From Clostridia bacterium (GTDB lineage: Bacteria > Bacillota > Clostridia > Oscillospirales > CAG-272), in contig JAGBYM010000008.1 of the NCBI GenBank assembly GCA_017628755.1, forward strand, positions 1 through 40,195: 40,195 nt of DNA. Direction: 5' to 3'. Below the pieces are notes generated by a model. It saw only the letters and a list, made by a program, of their open reading frames with translations, was not told the origin of the DNA and ran no database searches. A program made the position numbers and the translations under genes. Positions 1 through 8,513 of this stretch are shown here, in pieces (the stretch's first letter is position 1; the number at the start of each line of letters is the position of its first letter).

Positions 1-1445
1 AACGCCTTATCAGCCTCGCCGCTCTCCGATATTTCGGATATCTGATCCCAAGTAAGCGATGCGAAATCGTATTTTTCTATCCAGATTGCCGTATACGATG
101 CGTCGCACGTAACAGGTTCAACGGCGGGTGTCCAGCCCGTGAACGTATATCCCTCTTTTGCGGGAGCATAGCTCGGTATTGTGCCGTACGGGAGCGACTC
201 TGTTTTAAGCAGAGTATCGCCGTCGTAGTAGCTTATAGTATAACGTCTTACGCTCTCCGTATACGCGGCGTACACAGTCCTGTTCTCCGTAACCGCGCCC
301 AGCACGTTCGATGCCGCGCCGCCGTTCGTCAGCGACCAGCCGCTGTAGGTGTAGTCCGTTTGTGCGGTGCTTTCTTTTGTCGGCGTTTCGATAAAGCCCT
401 TTGCCAAAACGTCAACGCAGTCGTCACCCGTGGCAACGGGCTTGACGTAAAGCTCAACGCCGCCATTCATAAACGTTACGTATCGCACGTCATCAGACGA
501 GCCGCCGCCACCGCCTTCGTGCGTTCCGACAATACCCGCGACATTTACGTCCTTTGCGATATTTTCGGGAATGAGTGTGTCGGGCTTCGGGATTGCAACA
601 CTTGAGATCAATTCACCCTCGGAAGCGCGTGTAATGTTCATTCCCGCCACAAATTGATTGACCGCCACGGTGTGCGAGGGTGCCTCCGAGCCTACGGAGA
701 GAAATGTAATGCCTACGCCCAACCAACCAATCGCAAATGGTTCATTGTTGCCGCTAAGCCCAAAGTTTGAGCCGTTGCCGAGCATTAACGCGCCTTCCAT
801 TACCGCGCCCGCGTCTTGCGTTTCGCACTCCCACCATTCTCCGTCCCAATAAACCTTGTATTTTTCGCCCAATACCAAGTCAAAATGAGCATCGGTAACA
901 ACGGTGTGTGCTCCCCATATTTCAGAAAAAGCAAAGCCCTCTAAATTCTGCTCGGGGTATATTTCCTTTTCCACAACGTCAGTAAAATTCAATTCCGTTG
1001 TTACGCTTGTTGCCACGCCCGCGGAGAATATTTGCGTGCCGCCCTTTTTATTAATCGCGACCGTATGGCTCTCGCCCTCGTCGGTTGTCGCACACATAGT
1101 CGCTCCGCCAAGCGCGACCATAATAAACGGCTCGCCGTTGCCCGTGCCGCCAAAGTCCGCAAGGTTGCCAACACCAATAGCGCCCTCGGTCATTGCCGAA
1201 AGGTCTTGAGCTTGGCACAAGTGAATCGTTCCGTCCCAATAAACCCTATAAATTTCGCCAAGTTCAAAAGTTATTGGCGACGGTTCGACCGCAAGTATAT
1301 ATAGCCCAAACTCATCATCATAAGCAAATCCGCGAAATTCCGTTTCGGGAGCAATCGTTGCGTCCGCCTCGGGGATCTCTATCGTTTCGACTCCGCTGTA
1401 TTCAATGGGCTGTCCCACTCCGTTTTTTAGAATAATATTTGCCAT
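1..1445 (-). CDS. Tail/receptor-binding protein with repeated beta modules, 3' end cut by window edge
   Basis: The ATG at 1445 overlaps the stop of the upstream gene (TAATG), and the frame stays open to base 1, so only the first 481 codons are seen. Two copies of a beta-rich module occur in the first half. Each has a Y-x-V-Y-W-D-G strand, a Cys, a G-N-G/N-E-P-F turn and a final S-H-T-V-A-x-N. Two repeats resembling the InlB/Listeria-Bacteroides (Flg_new) family follow (G-Y-T-F-T-G-W-T-P and related). The last visible residues (LTWDQISEISESG) resemble the entry to DUF6273 domains found at the end of Clostridia phage tail proteins. Its place after holin and fibre genes fits a surface-exposed tail or receptor-binding role. 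The family assignments are from memory and the receptor is unknown. Confidence 0.75.
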   Translation of the reverse strand, partial: MANIILKNGVGQPIEYSGVETIEIPEADATIAPETEFRGFAYDDEFGLYILAVEPSPITFELGEIYRVYWDGTIHLCQAQDLSAMTEGAIGVGNLADFGGTGNGEPFIMVALGGATMCATTDEGESHTVAINKKGGTQIFSAGVATSVTTELNFTDVVEKEIYPEQNLEGFAFSEIWGAHTVVTDAHFDLVLGEKYKVYWDGEWWECETQDAGAVMEGALMLGNGSNFGLSGNNEPFAIGWLGVGITFLSVGSEAPSHTVAVNQFVAGMNITRASEGELISSVAIPKPDTLIPENIAKDVNVAGIVGTHEGGGGGSSDDVRYVTFMNGGVELYVKPVATGDDCVDVLAKGFIETPTKESTAQTDYTYSGWSLTNGGAASNVLGAVTENRTVYAAYTESVRRYTISYYDGDTLLKTESLPYGTIPSYAPAKEGYTFTGWTPAVEPVTCDASYTAIWIEKYDFASLTWDQISEISESGEADKA

Positions 1446-1612
1446 TATTCAACCTCCAATTTACTGCCGACGCACTCAGCGTTATAGGTCTGCGTTATTT
1501 TTAAATTAGTGCCGTCTTGCACAGGCATCTCAAAGCCCGACCATATAAGCCGCGCGCCTTGATATAACGCTATGACGGGCGTTGCTCCGAAATATAAAGC
1601 ATTCGCTTCCAT
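1445..1612 (-). CDS. Small conserved phage tail-region protein (55 aa)
   Basis: The start at the second ATG (1612, MEANALYF) is chosen because a GGGGTGATGTT Shine-Dalgarno lies just before it; a longer form could start at 1627. The short hydrophobic N-terminus with repeated A-L-Y and a tryptophan resembles small proteins often found next to tail-fibre genes in Bacillota phages. Its stop overlaps the start of the following tail gene by one base, so the two are probably translationally coupled. I see no catalytic motif, and the function is unknown. Confidence 0.55.
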   Translation of the reverse strand: MEANALYFGATPVIALYQGARLIWSGFEMPVQDGTNLKITQTYNAECVGSKLEVE

Positions 1613-1616
1613 AACA

Positions 1617-3017
1617 TCACCCCACAATCGCGTATAGCGTGGTGCTGTCTATCGTTCCCGCCGCAACCATAGCGTCATACTCGGCTTGTGTGCAAGTAAC
1701 GCCTTTAAGATATCCGCTGTCCGAAAGCAATTCCGAAGCCATTTGAGCGATATTTTCCTTATCCGCGTCGGTCAAGATATAATCCTCACCGTCTTTGCCG
1801 TCTTTGCCGTCCTTGCCATTTACTCCGTCCTTGCCGTTTGTTCCGTCCGCGCCCCTGAGCGAAGCGATCCATTCTGCCTTTGTTCCCCTAAAGCCTGTTT
1901 CAAGAGCAATATCGTAAGCGGATTTGCCGTCCTCGCCCTTGAGTTCTTCACGCTGTTCGGGAGTTATATCGTCGAATGTAAACGGATTGTCTTGAATTTC
2001 TTTTATTTGCGATTCAAGCTCAAGTCTGTCCTTGTCCGTCAAATACCTCGTTGCACCCGATTTGTATATGCCGACTGTGTGGGAATCTCCCTCTGCCAAC
2101 GTAAACAACGTTGCTCCGTGTTCGCCGAGCGTATTAACGCCGTATGATATTTGAAACCAATCGCTTCCACTGCTGCCGTACGGGTAATTGCTGATACCGA
2201 TTTGTTCCCCTCCCGAAGAACCGAACGTTATTGCTTCGCATTCATAGGAAACTCCGTCAAACACAACTGTGTATGTCTCTCCCTCGTAAAACGTGATCGG
2301 ACCTGCTATACTGCAAAAATTAACCATTTTTCCTGTTAGGGAATCCACAGCCCCCATAAAGTCGGTATAGCTTTGTTCTGCCGAAATCACTGCGGATACA
2401 CCAATATTGCTGTCCGCGAGCAAGTTCGCGGCACTCCGAGCGATATTTTCCTTATCCTCATTTGTTAAGATATAATCTTTGCCGTCTTTGCCGTCTTTGC
2501 CGTCAAATTCGCCGCTTTCTTTTGCTTTTGCAAGCGCCTCGTTAATTGCTTCGGGGAGTTTATTAGCGTCCAGCTTGCCGCCAATGTCTTGGTGTTCGGT
2601 CAAAAAATTTAGTTTAACATCGCCGTTTTTGTCGGGGAATTTCCCGTTCACACTTGTAACATACTTCGACTGTCTGCCTATAGCTTGCACTACACTATCC
2701 CCTCTGATATACGCCTTTTTATACTCGGTGAATCGTGTTTGAAACATCATAGCCGAGTTATTGTAGTTTCCGTACTCTCGGTTGTAGTAGTCAATCATTG
2801 ACTCAAGGTACAGCTCGTAAAGATCGTCGAATGGAGCAAGGATCATAAGCTCCGCATCCATATCCTCGGGGTAAGACAAGCTGTTTACCTCTGAGGTCTG
2901 AATAACCAAACGCTGAACCATTTCCTCAAGCTTATTTATCCAGCCGAATTTTTGCTCTTCGTTGTATGAGTTAGGTCTGATCGCGTCTACGCGTTCAATT
3001 ACTTTGTTAGCTGTCAT
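1617..3017 (-). CDS. Neck-type N-terminal domain fused to collagen-like tail/collar fibre
   Basis: This protein has 466 residues. Residues 1-110 (VIERVDAIRPNSYNEEQK, later an aromatic helix D-L-Y-E-L-Y-L-E) resemble the small head-tail connector proteins of Bacillota phages, which are normally a stand-alone gene. Two collagen-like G-K-D-G-K-D blocks follow, near residues 170-180 and 405-425. Between them is one beta module related to those in the gene ending at base 1, and a G-K-S-A-Y-D-I-A-L-E-T-G-F-R-G-T segment typical of phage fibres. It has a strong AAGGAGA ribosome binding site. The likely role is a virion appendage anchored at the neck or tail. The fusion is read directly from the open frame; the domain names are inference. 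Confidence 0.6.
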   Translation of the reverse strand: MTANKVIERVDAIRPNSYNEEQKFGWINKLEEMVQRLVIQTSEVNSLSYPEDMDAELMILAPFDDLYELYLESMIDYYNREYGNYNNSAMMFQTRFTEYKKAYIRGDSVVQAIGRQSKYVTSVNGKFPDKNGDVKLNFLTEHQDIGGKLDANKLPEAINEALAKAKESGEFDGKDGKDGKDYILTNEDKENIARSAANLLADSNIGVSAVISAEQSYTDFMGAVDSLTGKMVNFCSIAGPITFYEGETYTVVFDGVSYECEAITFGSSGGEQIGISNYPYGSSGSDWFQISYGVNTLGEHGATLFTLAEGDSHTVGIYKSGATRYLTDKDRLELESQIKEIQDNPFTFDDITPEQREELKGEDGKSAYDIALETGFRGTKAEWIASLRGADGTNGKDGVNGKDGKDGKDGEDYILTDADKENIAQMASELLSDSGYLKGVTCTQAEYDAMVAAGTIDSTTLYAIVG

Positions 3018-3073
3018 TTTTTCTCCTTAATCCCACGCACCCGTTCCAACGGGCTTTGGTGGATCTTATGTCT

Positions 3074-3436
3074 TCAGTCCTTTTTGTTTAGTTCGCTTAT
3101 GATAAAGTTTTCCGCGCGTACCGGAGAGGGTTTCTGCCCAAGCTTAGTACAAAGCTCAACGTATGCCGCCTGTATTGCTTCCTTTAGCCTGTCCTCGTCA
3201 AAGAGCTTGCCGTATTGGCTTGCCGCCAATCTGTCAAAAGCATAATTGAATTTATCCGCTCCGCTTCCGTCCGCAAACATCGTATAAGCCACGGAAACGA
3301 GAGCTTTTGCGTACTTTTCAAGCCCCTTTTCCTTTATCCACGGCACTACCCTTGATGTGATAATGCCGAGCATAACGTTGAAGAAAAGCCCGAATAATGC
3401 TATTACGATTTCTGTAAGATCAATTGAAAAATCCAT
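3074..3436 (-). CDS. LL-H family phage holin
   Basis: This 120-aa protein has one strong membrane segment near residues 10-35 (IVIALFGLFFNVMLGII), followed by a charged amphipathic tail with the K-E-K-G-L-E-K-Y-A-K-A pattern of the LL-H holin family (Phage_holin_6_1 type). Holins oligomerise in the host inner membrane and open it at the end of the lytic cycle. It has a good AAAGGGG ribosome binding site and sits directly after another small membrane protein, as is common in lysis cassettes. No endolysin follows, which is unusual. Confidence 0.7.
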   Translation of the reverse strand: MDFSIDLTEIVIALFGLFFNVMLGIITSRVVPWIKEKGLEKYAKALVSVAYTMFADGSGADKFNYAFDRLAASQYGKLFDEDRLKEAIQAAYVELCTKLGQKPSPVRAENFIISELNKKD

Positions 3437-3453
3437 AAATAAATCCCCTTTCG

Positions 3454-3738
3454 TTAATCGATTATTTCAAACTCGGGTATTTTCTCTAATACAATGGTAT
3501 CCACAAAAGAATTGCCTTTCAGCCTTTTGTAAACGTCATACGAATACGTTACGCTCTGCAGCTGAAATCTTGTTATTTGCTTTGTTTCCTTGCATCTGTC
3601 GTAGATATCCAAAATATCGTTTCTGAGGGTGCATTTAGCCGATTTTATCAACTGACTTACAAAGCCGTATATAACCCCTACCTCGCCAGCAAAAAAGGTT
3701 ATAAGCACCCAATTTTCTCTTAAAAACTCAAGTATCAT
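3454..3738 (-). CDS. Small membrane protein, second holin or antiholin candidate
   Basis: This 94-aa protein has one hydrophobic helix near residues 9-30 (WVLITFFAGEVGVIYGF) and a basic, soluble C-terminal half with K-R-L-K-G and several aromatic residues. Its ribosome binding site is GGGAGTGAAAGG. It is placed between the tail fibre and the LL-H type holin with an 18-bp gap, so a holin or antiholin partner is the natural reading. A structural anchor cannot be excluded. Confidence 0.5.
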   Translation of the reverse strand: MILEFLRENWVLITFFAGEVGVIYGFVSQLIKSAKCTLRNDILDIYDRCKETKQITRFQLQSVTYSYDVYKRLKGNSFVDTIVLEKIPEFEIID

Positions 3739-3755
3739 TGCCTTTCACTCCCTCG

Positions 3756-5567
3756 TCATCCGATAACAACGTAATTATATGTAGAGTCAGTATTAACGCT
3801 CATGGAGTTGAGATAACCGCCTGTTACACTACTGGTTATTTCTTCAAAAGTAACGGTCGAATCCGTCCAAGATGCGGTTACTTCATATAACCGAATCGAT
3901 GTGCCATCTTTTTTAAATTCACAGCACGATTCGCTCGCTCCCCTATACAAAGTACACGAAATTTGATACTGGTTTACCGAGTCATAGCGGTATATCATCA
4001 CCGCCTGCGTGGTTTTTCTGATTGGAATTGTCTTTGGCTTTGTGCCGTCGCCGTCGTATGCACCGCCCGAAACAACAAAGTCGTTTACGTTCTCCGTGTG
4101 TAGCATATAAGCGCCTTTAGAAACACCGTCCGATTCCTGAATCATCATCGCCGCGTGAGAAAATCTGCGCTCGGCGCGATTAGTGTAAATCTCGAGGGAA
4201 CGTCTCTTTGTTGCGAGCTGTTCGTCTCGCACTTCAATTCTCACTTTGTCATCGTCGGTCTCAAAAGCTCTGTAATAATCCGACGGAGTACGCATTACCA
4301 CCTGTCCCCAAGCTGTATCTTTGTCAATAACGAGCGGACCCGTCATTGTGTCGCCGCCTTTTAGCAATGCTTTGGCAAGTCCTTCTTGCAGAGTCTTAAT
4401 ATCTTCGGGCGACACCTTCATCCACTTTGATATGCCTGTTTTATTGTATCCTCGGAAAAACACATTTGTACCGCCCGAAGGCATACACAACTGTGTGCCG
4501 TACTGCTCATTGTATGCGTTTGTTATTACCATTCCGTGAGCATAATCGGTTACACCCTCGGTTTTCGGAGTGTTTAATGTTGCGCTGGTGTAATAGCACA
4601 CCGTCATTTTGCCGCCGCCCTGCTGCAATTCGATGTTTAGATCGCTTGAAAAATGGTATGCCGCGGGAATTGCACCAATCTGATCTACCGTAACGTTGTG
4701 CGGATTGCTCGTGTCCGAAAGGTGTCCGCCCTCGATAGAACACGTTAAATTGTTCAAGAGAGTTGTAAACTGTTCAATCGTGCCTTCATATCCGCTCTCT
4801 ACAGCGAGATCGTATGCACTTTTACCGTCTTTACCGATGAGCTTGGGCAGAGGAGCAAACTCTCCGCTCTCCTGTCTGATGTATAACATTCCTTCGTCTG
4901 TGATCCAAACGTCGGCATTGTCGGGAGGATTCTCGCCCATGTACACCATAGACCCAGCCTGAGCCTTTATGCCTGTGTCATAAAACTCGCCTTTAACGCC
5001 GTCCCAAGCATACCAATGTCCGTTTTCTCCGATATAACTCGTCTTGCCTACGGCATCTGCCGCTTTGTCAGCACTTTCCTTTGCGCTCGTTGCGTTTTTC
5101 TCGGATTCCCCGCGGGCTGTTTCCAAGTCTATCAACCCTTCCTTGATCGCTTCTATCTCTGCCTGCACCTGCTCCCACTCGGACGGTGTTGGGTCAAGAG
5201 GATCTAATATATCGGGAGAATCCTTCACTTCCAGCTTGCTTGTTATGCTCACTTGTTTTTTGTTGTCCAAAGAGCCCGCAATACTGAATGTAAGATGTCC
5301 CGCTCTTGCCATAGCTTCTTGAGGAATAGGCACGAGGTACACTCTTGTGTTTTTTGATATATCTTCAATTAGATCGTTTGTGAGTACAACCCTAACGGGA
5401 TTTTGTCCGTATGCGTCCCAAAAAACAACACTCTTTGCGCAATCTTCCCAATTCTCGTCAAATGTGATTCGCAAATTGGTAATATTGCCTTCGCCTTTTG
5501 TGCCGGCGATATTGCTGTCCTTTGTCAAATGGTTTCCGCATACTTTTACTTCTATGATTCTATCCAT
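3756..5567 (-). CDS. Tail fibre / baseplate-type protein with BppU-like N-terminus
   Basis: This 603-aa protein starts with a beta-sandwich-like region (D-R-I-I-E-V-K-V-C-G-N-H, then F-D-E-N-W and V-F-W-D-A-Y-G-Q-N-P) resembling the BppU/baseplate upper protein N-terminal domain, about residues 1-115. A short coiled coil with A-T-S-A-K-E-S-A-D-K-A repeats lies around 145-175. Next come G-K-D-G-K-S-A-Y-D-L-A-V-E-S-G-Y-E-G-T and the fibre signature S-D-T-S-N-P-H-N-V-T-V-D-Q-I-G-A. The C-terminal 250 residues are beta-rich and probably exposed. The ribosome binding site is AGGAGAG. Its role is likely host recognition or appendage structure. Confidence 0.7.
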   Translation of the reverse strand: MDRIIEVKVCGNHLTKDSNIAGTKGEGNITNLRITFDENWEDCAKSVVFWDAYGQNPVRVVLTNDLIEDISKNTRVYLVPIPQEAMARAGHLTFSIAGSLDNKKQVSITSKLEVKDSPDILDPLDPTPSEWEQVQAEIEAIKEGLIDLETARGESEKNATSAKESADKAADAVGKTSYIGENGHWYAWDGVKGEFYDTGIKAQAGSMVYMGENPPDNADVWITDEGMLYIRQESGEFAPLPKLIGKDGKSAYDLAVESGYEGTIEQFTTLLNNLTCSIEGGHLSDTSNPHNVTVDQIGAIPAAYHFSSDLNIELQQGGGKMTVCYYTSATLNTPKTEGVTDYAHGMVITNAYNEQYGTQLCMPSGGTNVFFRGYNKTGISKWMKVSPEDIKTLQEGLAKALLKGGDTMTGPLVIDKDTAWGQVVMRTPSDYYRAFETDDDKVRIEVRDEQLATKRRSLEIYTNRAERRFSHAAMMIQESDGVSKGAYMLHTENVNDFVVSGGAYDGDGTKPKTIPIRKTTQAVMIYRYDSVNQYQISCTLYRGASESCCEFKKDGTSIRLYEVTASWTDSTVTFEEITSSVTGGYLNSMSVNTDSTYNYVVIG

Positions 5568-5610
5568 TTGTTTTTCTCTCCTAAATCTCTCATTTACATA
5601 TACGAAAATA

Positions 5611-5634
5611 GGGACAACCTCGTAAAGTTGTCCC
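5611..5634 (-). terminator. Hairpin between head and tail-fibre genes
   Basis: An 8-bp perfect stem GGGACAAC/GTTGTCCC with an 8-nt loop lies in the gap between the head protein gene and the tail fibre. Read on the minus strand it is followed by TATTTTCG, a weak T-run. It may be a partial terminator or a processing site that lowers tail gene expression relative to capsid. Confidence 0.5.
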
Positions 5635-5676
5635 TACGCCGTGTCATAGAGTGTTCTGTTCTCGCGGAGTATTTAG

Positions 5677-6102
5677 TTAAAACTCACTCTTTGCAAACTC
5701 GTTTGACTTCTTCTCGATGAGAAGGCTTGTTTCGTAGTCCTGCATATCAGACGTATCAAGCACTTCCGCAAATTTGCGTTTAACCAATACACGCTCGCCG
5801 CGCTTAATCACGCAGTTTTCGCCGTTTACGGCTACGTATACATCGTCCTTGTACTTGTTATTGTCCTTGAACAGCTTCACCTCAACAAGCTCGTTCCAAT
5901 AAGCTTCGCGTTCATCGTTTGCTTTCTTCTGTTCTTCCGTAAGCTCACCGCTAACAGAAGCCTTAGCATCAGCTACGATCTTTGCCGCTTCAGCTTTAGC
6001 CTGTGCGAGCATTGCCTCAACCTGAGCTTTTACGTCAGCGAGGTTAATGGAATTGTCGGGCTCTTTCACGGGCTCGGTTGTCTTAGTAGTTTCCTTTGCC
6101 AT
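5677..6102 (-). CDS. Head-associated protein downstream of major capsid protein
   Basis: The start at 6102 (MAKETTKTTE) is preferred over 6129 because AAAGGAGAAACCACA precedes it, giving 141 aa. The first 70 residues are charged and helical, with an A-Q-A-K-A-E-A-A-K-I-V-A-D-A-K coiled-coil stretch. The C-terminal half (V-K-L-F-K-D-N-N-K-Y-K-D-D-V-Y-V-A-V-N-G) matches a small family I recall as following capsid genes in Bacillota phages. A capsid decoration, head-tail joining or minor head role is likely but not shown by any motif. Confidence 0.55.
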   Translation of the reverse strand: MAKETTKTTEPVKEPDNSINLADVKAQVEAMLAQAKAEAAKIVADAKASVSGELTEEQKKANDEREAYWNELVEVKLFKDNNKYKDDVYVAVNGENCVIKRGERVLVKRKFAEVLDTSDMQDYETSLLIEKKSNEFAKSEF

Positions 6103-6142
6103 TGTGGTTTCTCCTTTCACGCTCCGCAAAAACGGAGCTTAA

Positions 6143-7126
6143 TTAGTTGTTTGCAGTGGGGTTGAATGTGGAAGCAGACTCGATACGAACCATATAGTTC
6201 TCAACAAGTCTCTCCGCAACCTTTGTTGCTTTCCAACCCGCTGTTGCTCTCTGGTTGAGAGGGTCGGATGTGCCGGCAGAACCGAGCTGTTTAACGATAT
6301 GCTCAAGACCGCCGCCTGTGATTTCTGTTGTGCCGTATGCGTTGTCACCAAGAATAAGAGTGGAGTAAACCGCTCTGCTACTTGCGCCAGCCTTAGCCCA
6401 AATCTTTGCTTCCGTTGTCTCTACGAAACGAACGCCGTAAATCTTGCCGATTTCGCCTTCGTAAATGTCGGAGGGATCGGAATATGTCTTAACGTCCTTC
6501 CAAGCGGGATCGTTTGTAAGGTCGTATGCAACGTCGGGATGAATGATGCCTACCCAAGCACCGTTGATCTGCTCCGCATTCTGTGTCTTAAGGAGTCGTA
6601 CTGCTTTCTTGATATCGTCAACAGTAAGAACGGAATCAGCCGCGAGGTCTGTTCTTGCACTCTTGCCGCCAGCAAAGATAACGTTTGTACCGCCGTTAAG
6701 CACTTCGCGTGTGATTGTGTCGAGTGTTGCACCAGCCTGCGCACCGAGGAGCTTTGTAGCCTGTACAAGATTGTTGTCGATAGCTGTGAGCATAAGCACG
6801 TCGGAAAGTGTAATGTAACCGCCGTACTGACGTACTGTTGCGTCGATCGTGGACATTTCAAGGCTCTGACCGTTGGGAGTGACACCCTCTTGAATAGGTT
6901 CTGTGAGCTTGGGAAGCGGGCTGTACTTTCTAAATTCGATTGTTTTACCGCCATTCTTGGGAATGGGGTGCTTCTGACCGAACTGATCGTGTACGAGCTT
7001 CGGTACGGCGTTATCAATGAGATAATCGCTGTAAAAGACTTTCATTTCATCGGAAAGTCCATCTGCAGTTGTTACGTTTGTGTTAGGCTCAGCGAAAAGC
7101 TGAAGATTGTACTTAAAGTGTTTCAT
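6143..7126 (-). CDS. Major capsid protein, N4-gp56-like family
   Basis: This 327-aa protein forms the icosahedral shell. The order portal, protease, scaffold, capsid and the body sequence (F-R-K-Y-S-P-L-P-K-L-T-E-P-I-Q-E-G-V-T-P, then W-V-G-I-I-H-P-D-V-A-Y-D-L) match the N4-gp56 capsid family found widely in Bacillota phages. The N-terminus MKHFKYNLQLFAEPN carries an L-Q-L-F-A element like the Prp protease cleavage site known from ribosomal protein L27 and staphylococcal phage capsids, so cleavage after Ala12 is predicted. The ribosome binding site is AAAGGGG. Confidence 0.88.
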   Translation of the reverse strand: MKHFKYNLQLFAEPNTNVTTADGLSDEMKVFYSDYLIDNAVPKLVHDQFGQKHPIPKNGGKTIEFRKYSPLPKLTEPIQEGVTPNGQSLEMSTIDATVRQYGGYITLSDVLMLTAIDNNLVQATKLLGAQAGATLDTITREVLNGGTNVIFAGGKSARTDLAADSVLTVDDIKKAVRLLKTQNAEQINGAWVGIIHPDVAYDLTNDPAWKDVKTYSDPSDIYEGEIGKIYGVRFVETTEAKIWAKAGASSRAVYSTLILGDNAYGTTEITGGGLEHIVKQLGSAGTSDPLNQRATAGWKATKVAERLVENYMVRIESASTFNPTANN

Positions 7127-7160
7127 TATGTTTTTCCCCTTTCATAAACTCAGGGAGCTT

Positions 7161-8153
7161 TTAGAATTTTATGATATCTCCCCGCTGTACTCTGCGTGCT
7201 ATCTCTGCTCGTTCTGCACGAGTCAAAGAGGACGCGTCGCTTTTTACGATTGCGGCGGACTGTGAAGATGTACCATTCTCGGAAGGACGAGAAGCCTTTG
7301 CTTTGATCCTTGCCTGTGCCTGTGCATCAGCCGTCTGTGCGGCTACTCTTGCGGCATTGTTGGTCAATTCATCAAAGTGAAGCACCTTATAAGCGTGTTC
7401 AACGCTGTTTCCCGTTCTCAAAAGCTTGAGAAATTCGGGGTTCTGCGTTTCCGCTTTGAAGTCAAACGACGGGTAAAGCTCTTTTACCTTTTCCGCTTCC
7501 TTGTACCACGTATCAATCTGCTGTTGATACTGTTGCTGTCCTATCTGCCTGTCGCGGATCGCCTTAAGTGCGGCGTTTTCCTGTTCCAGCTTCTGCATAG
7601 CGTGGTACTGCTCAACCGTCATTCCTTTTTCTTCGGCTACTCTTTCCCAATACTCGGCATCTTCCGTTAAGGCTTTGTCAAGCTTTGCAACATCATCAAC
7701 GCCATATCGAGCCATAAGCTTGTCGATAATTGGCTTCTGTGCCGCTAAATCTGCTTCCATACCCTTAACTTGCTTGAAACGTCTGTCGAATACCTGTTGA
7801 AATCTCTCTTGGTCGAGATCCTTGTACTCGCCACTTATAAGATCGTTGTAGGCTTTTCTTCTCGCTTCAAGCGTGTCAGACGTTGTGGAAACGTCCGTTT
7901 TGCTCGCACCCGTGAGCTGTCCCTCGGTGGCAGGGCTTGTAGCTTCGGCAGAGGTTGTTCCTTCCTGCTTTCCGAATACTACGTTATCAAATGCACCCGA
8001 CTTTGAGCGGCGGTTGCTTCCGCTCGGCTTGGTTTCAACCTTTGGTGCGTTCTCCGTAGCTACGCCAGCGCCGCCCTCGGCACTACCTGATGCTCCGCCG
8101 TCATTGAACATCTGCAAGTCTACTTTGAACAATGCTTTTTTTGTTTCGGACAT
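7161..8153 (-). CDS. Capsid scaffolding protein
   Basis: The start at 8153 (MSETKKALF) follows AAAGGGGGACATTTTA and gives 330 aa. The protein is charged and Gln/Ala-rich, with long predicted coiled coils around residues 90-220 (A-Q-K-P-I-I-D-K-L-M, later K-L-E-Q-E-N-A-A-L-K) and a basic C-terminus (R-A-E-R-A-E-I-A-R-R-V-Q-R-G-D), as expected for a scaffold that binds the capsid shell. Its N-terminus contains F-K-V-D-L-Q-M-F-N, a variant of the Prp cleavage motif, suggesting processing by the protease gene just upstream. It sits directly before the capsid gene. Confidence 0.78.
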   Translation of the reverse strand: MSETKKALFKVDLQMFNDGGASGSAEGGAGVATENAPKVETKPSGSNRRSKSGAFDNVVFGKQEGTTSAEATSPATEGQLTGASKTDVSTTSDTLEARRKAYNDLISGEYKDLDQERFQQVFDRRFKQVKGMEADLAAQKPIIDKLMARYGVDDVAKLDKALTEDAEYWERVAEEKGMTVEQYHAMQKLEQENAALKAIRDRQIGQQQYQQQIDTWYKEAEKVKELYPSFDFKAETQNPEFLKLLRTGNSVEHAYKVLHFDELTNNAARVAAQTADAQAQARIKAKASRPSENGTSSQSAAIVKSDASSLTRAERAEIARRVQRGDIIKF

Positions 8154-8189
8154 TAAAATGTCCCCCTTTCTCATCGTCTTTCCGAAGTG

Positions 8190-8513
8190 TCAATAGGCAA
8201 GCCCTATATCTTTATCTATTTGTAAATGGTTTGGATAGCTTTCCGCTATTTGTTCCAAGCCAATATACGCCATTGAAAATACCGCTTTGACATCTTTACC
8301 GCCATAACACGAGATAATTACCTCGTTGTTGATCTCGTCCTTGCTTATGCACTCGACCTTGCAGTATGAATCGTCCACCCAGCCTATAAGAGCCTGTACC
8401 AATGCAGAGACACCGGCACACACAATGTCCTTGCCGTATTCCGCATATCTTGAATGCCCGGCAACGACTAATGTGTGTCTGTTTCCCTCGACGGTGTACT
8501 TTGCCGTAATCAT
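8190..8513 (-). CDS. prp: Prp-family cysteine protease (predicted prohead protease)
   Basis: This 107-aa protein matches the ribosomal-processing cysteine protease Prp in length and core motif: G-H-S-R-Y-A-E-Y-G-K-D-I-V-C-A-G-V-S-A-L, with predicted catalytic His20 and Cys32. Cellular Prp removes the N-terminal L-x-L-Q-x-F-A peptide of ribosomal protein L27. Here the gene overlaps the portal stop by 4 bp (ATGA) and precedes scaffold and capsid genes that both carry a similar N-terminal motif, so it most likely matures the prohead. The family call is strong; the substrate assignment is inference. Confidence 0.85.
   Translation of the reverse strand: MITAKYTVEGNRHTLVVAGHSRYAEYGKDIVCAGVSALVQALIGWVDDSYCKVECISKDEINNEVIISCYGGKDVKAVFSMAYIGLEQIAESYPNHLQIDKDIGLAY

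Noticed and set aside
6299-7147. 282-aa plus-strand frame opposite the capsid gene
   Set aside because: Long only because the capsid gene has biased codons; Cys/Val-rich sequence without domain likeness and wrong strand for the operon.
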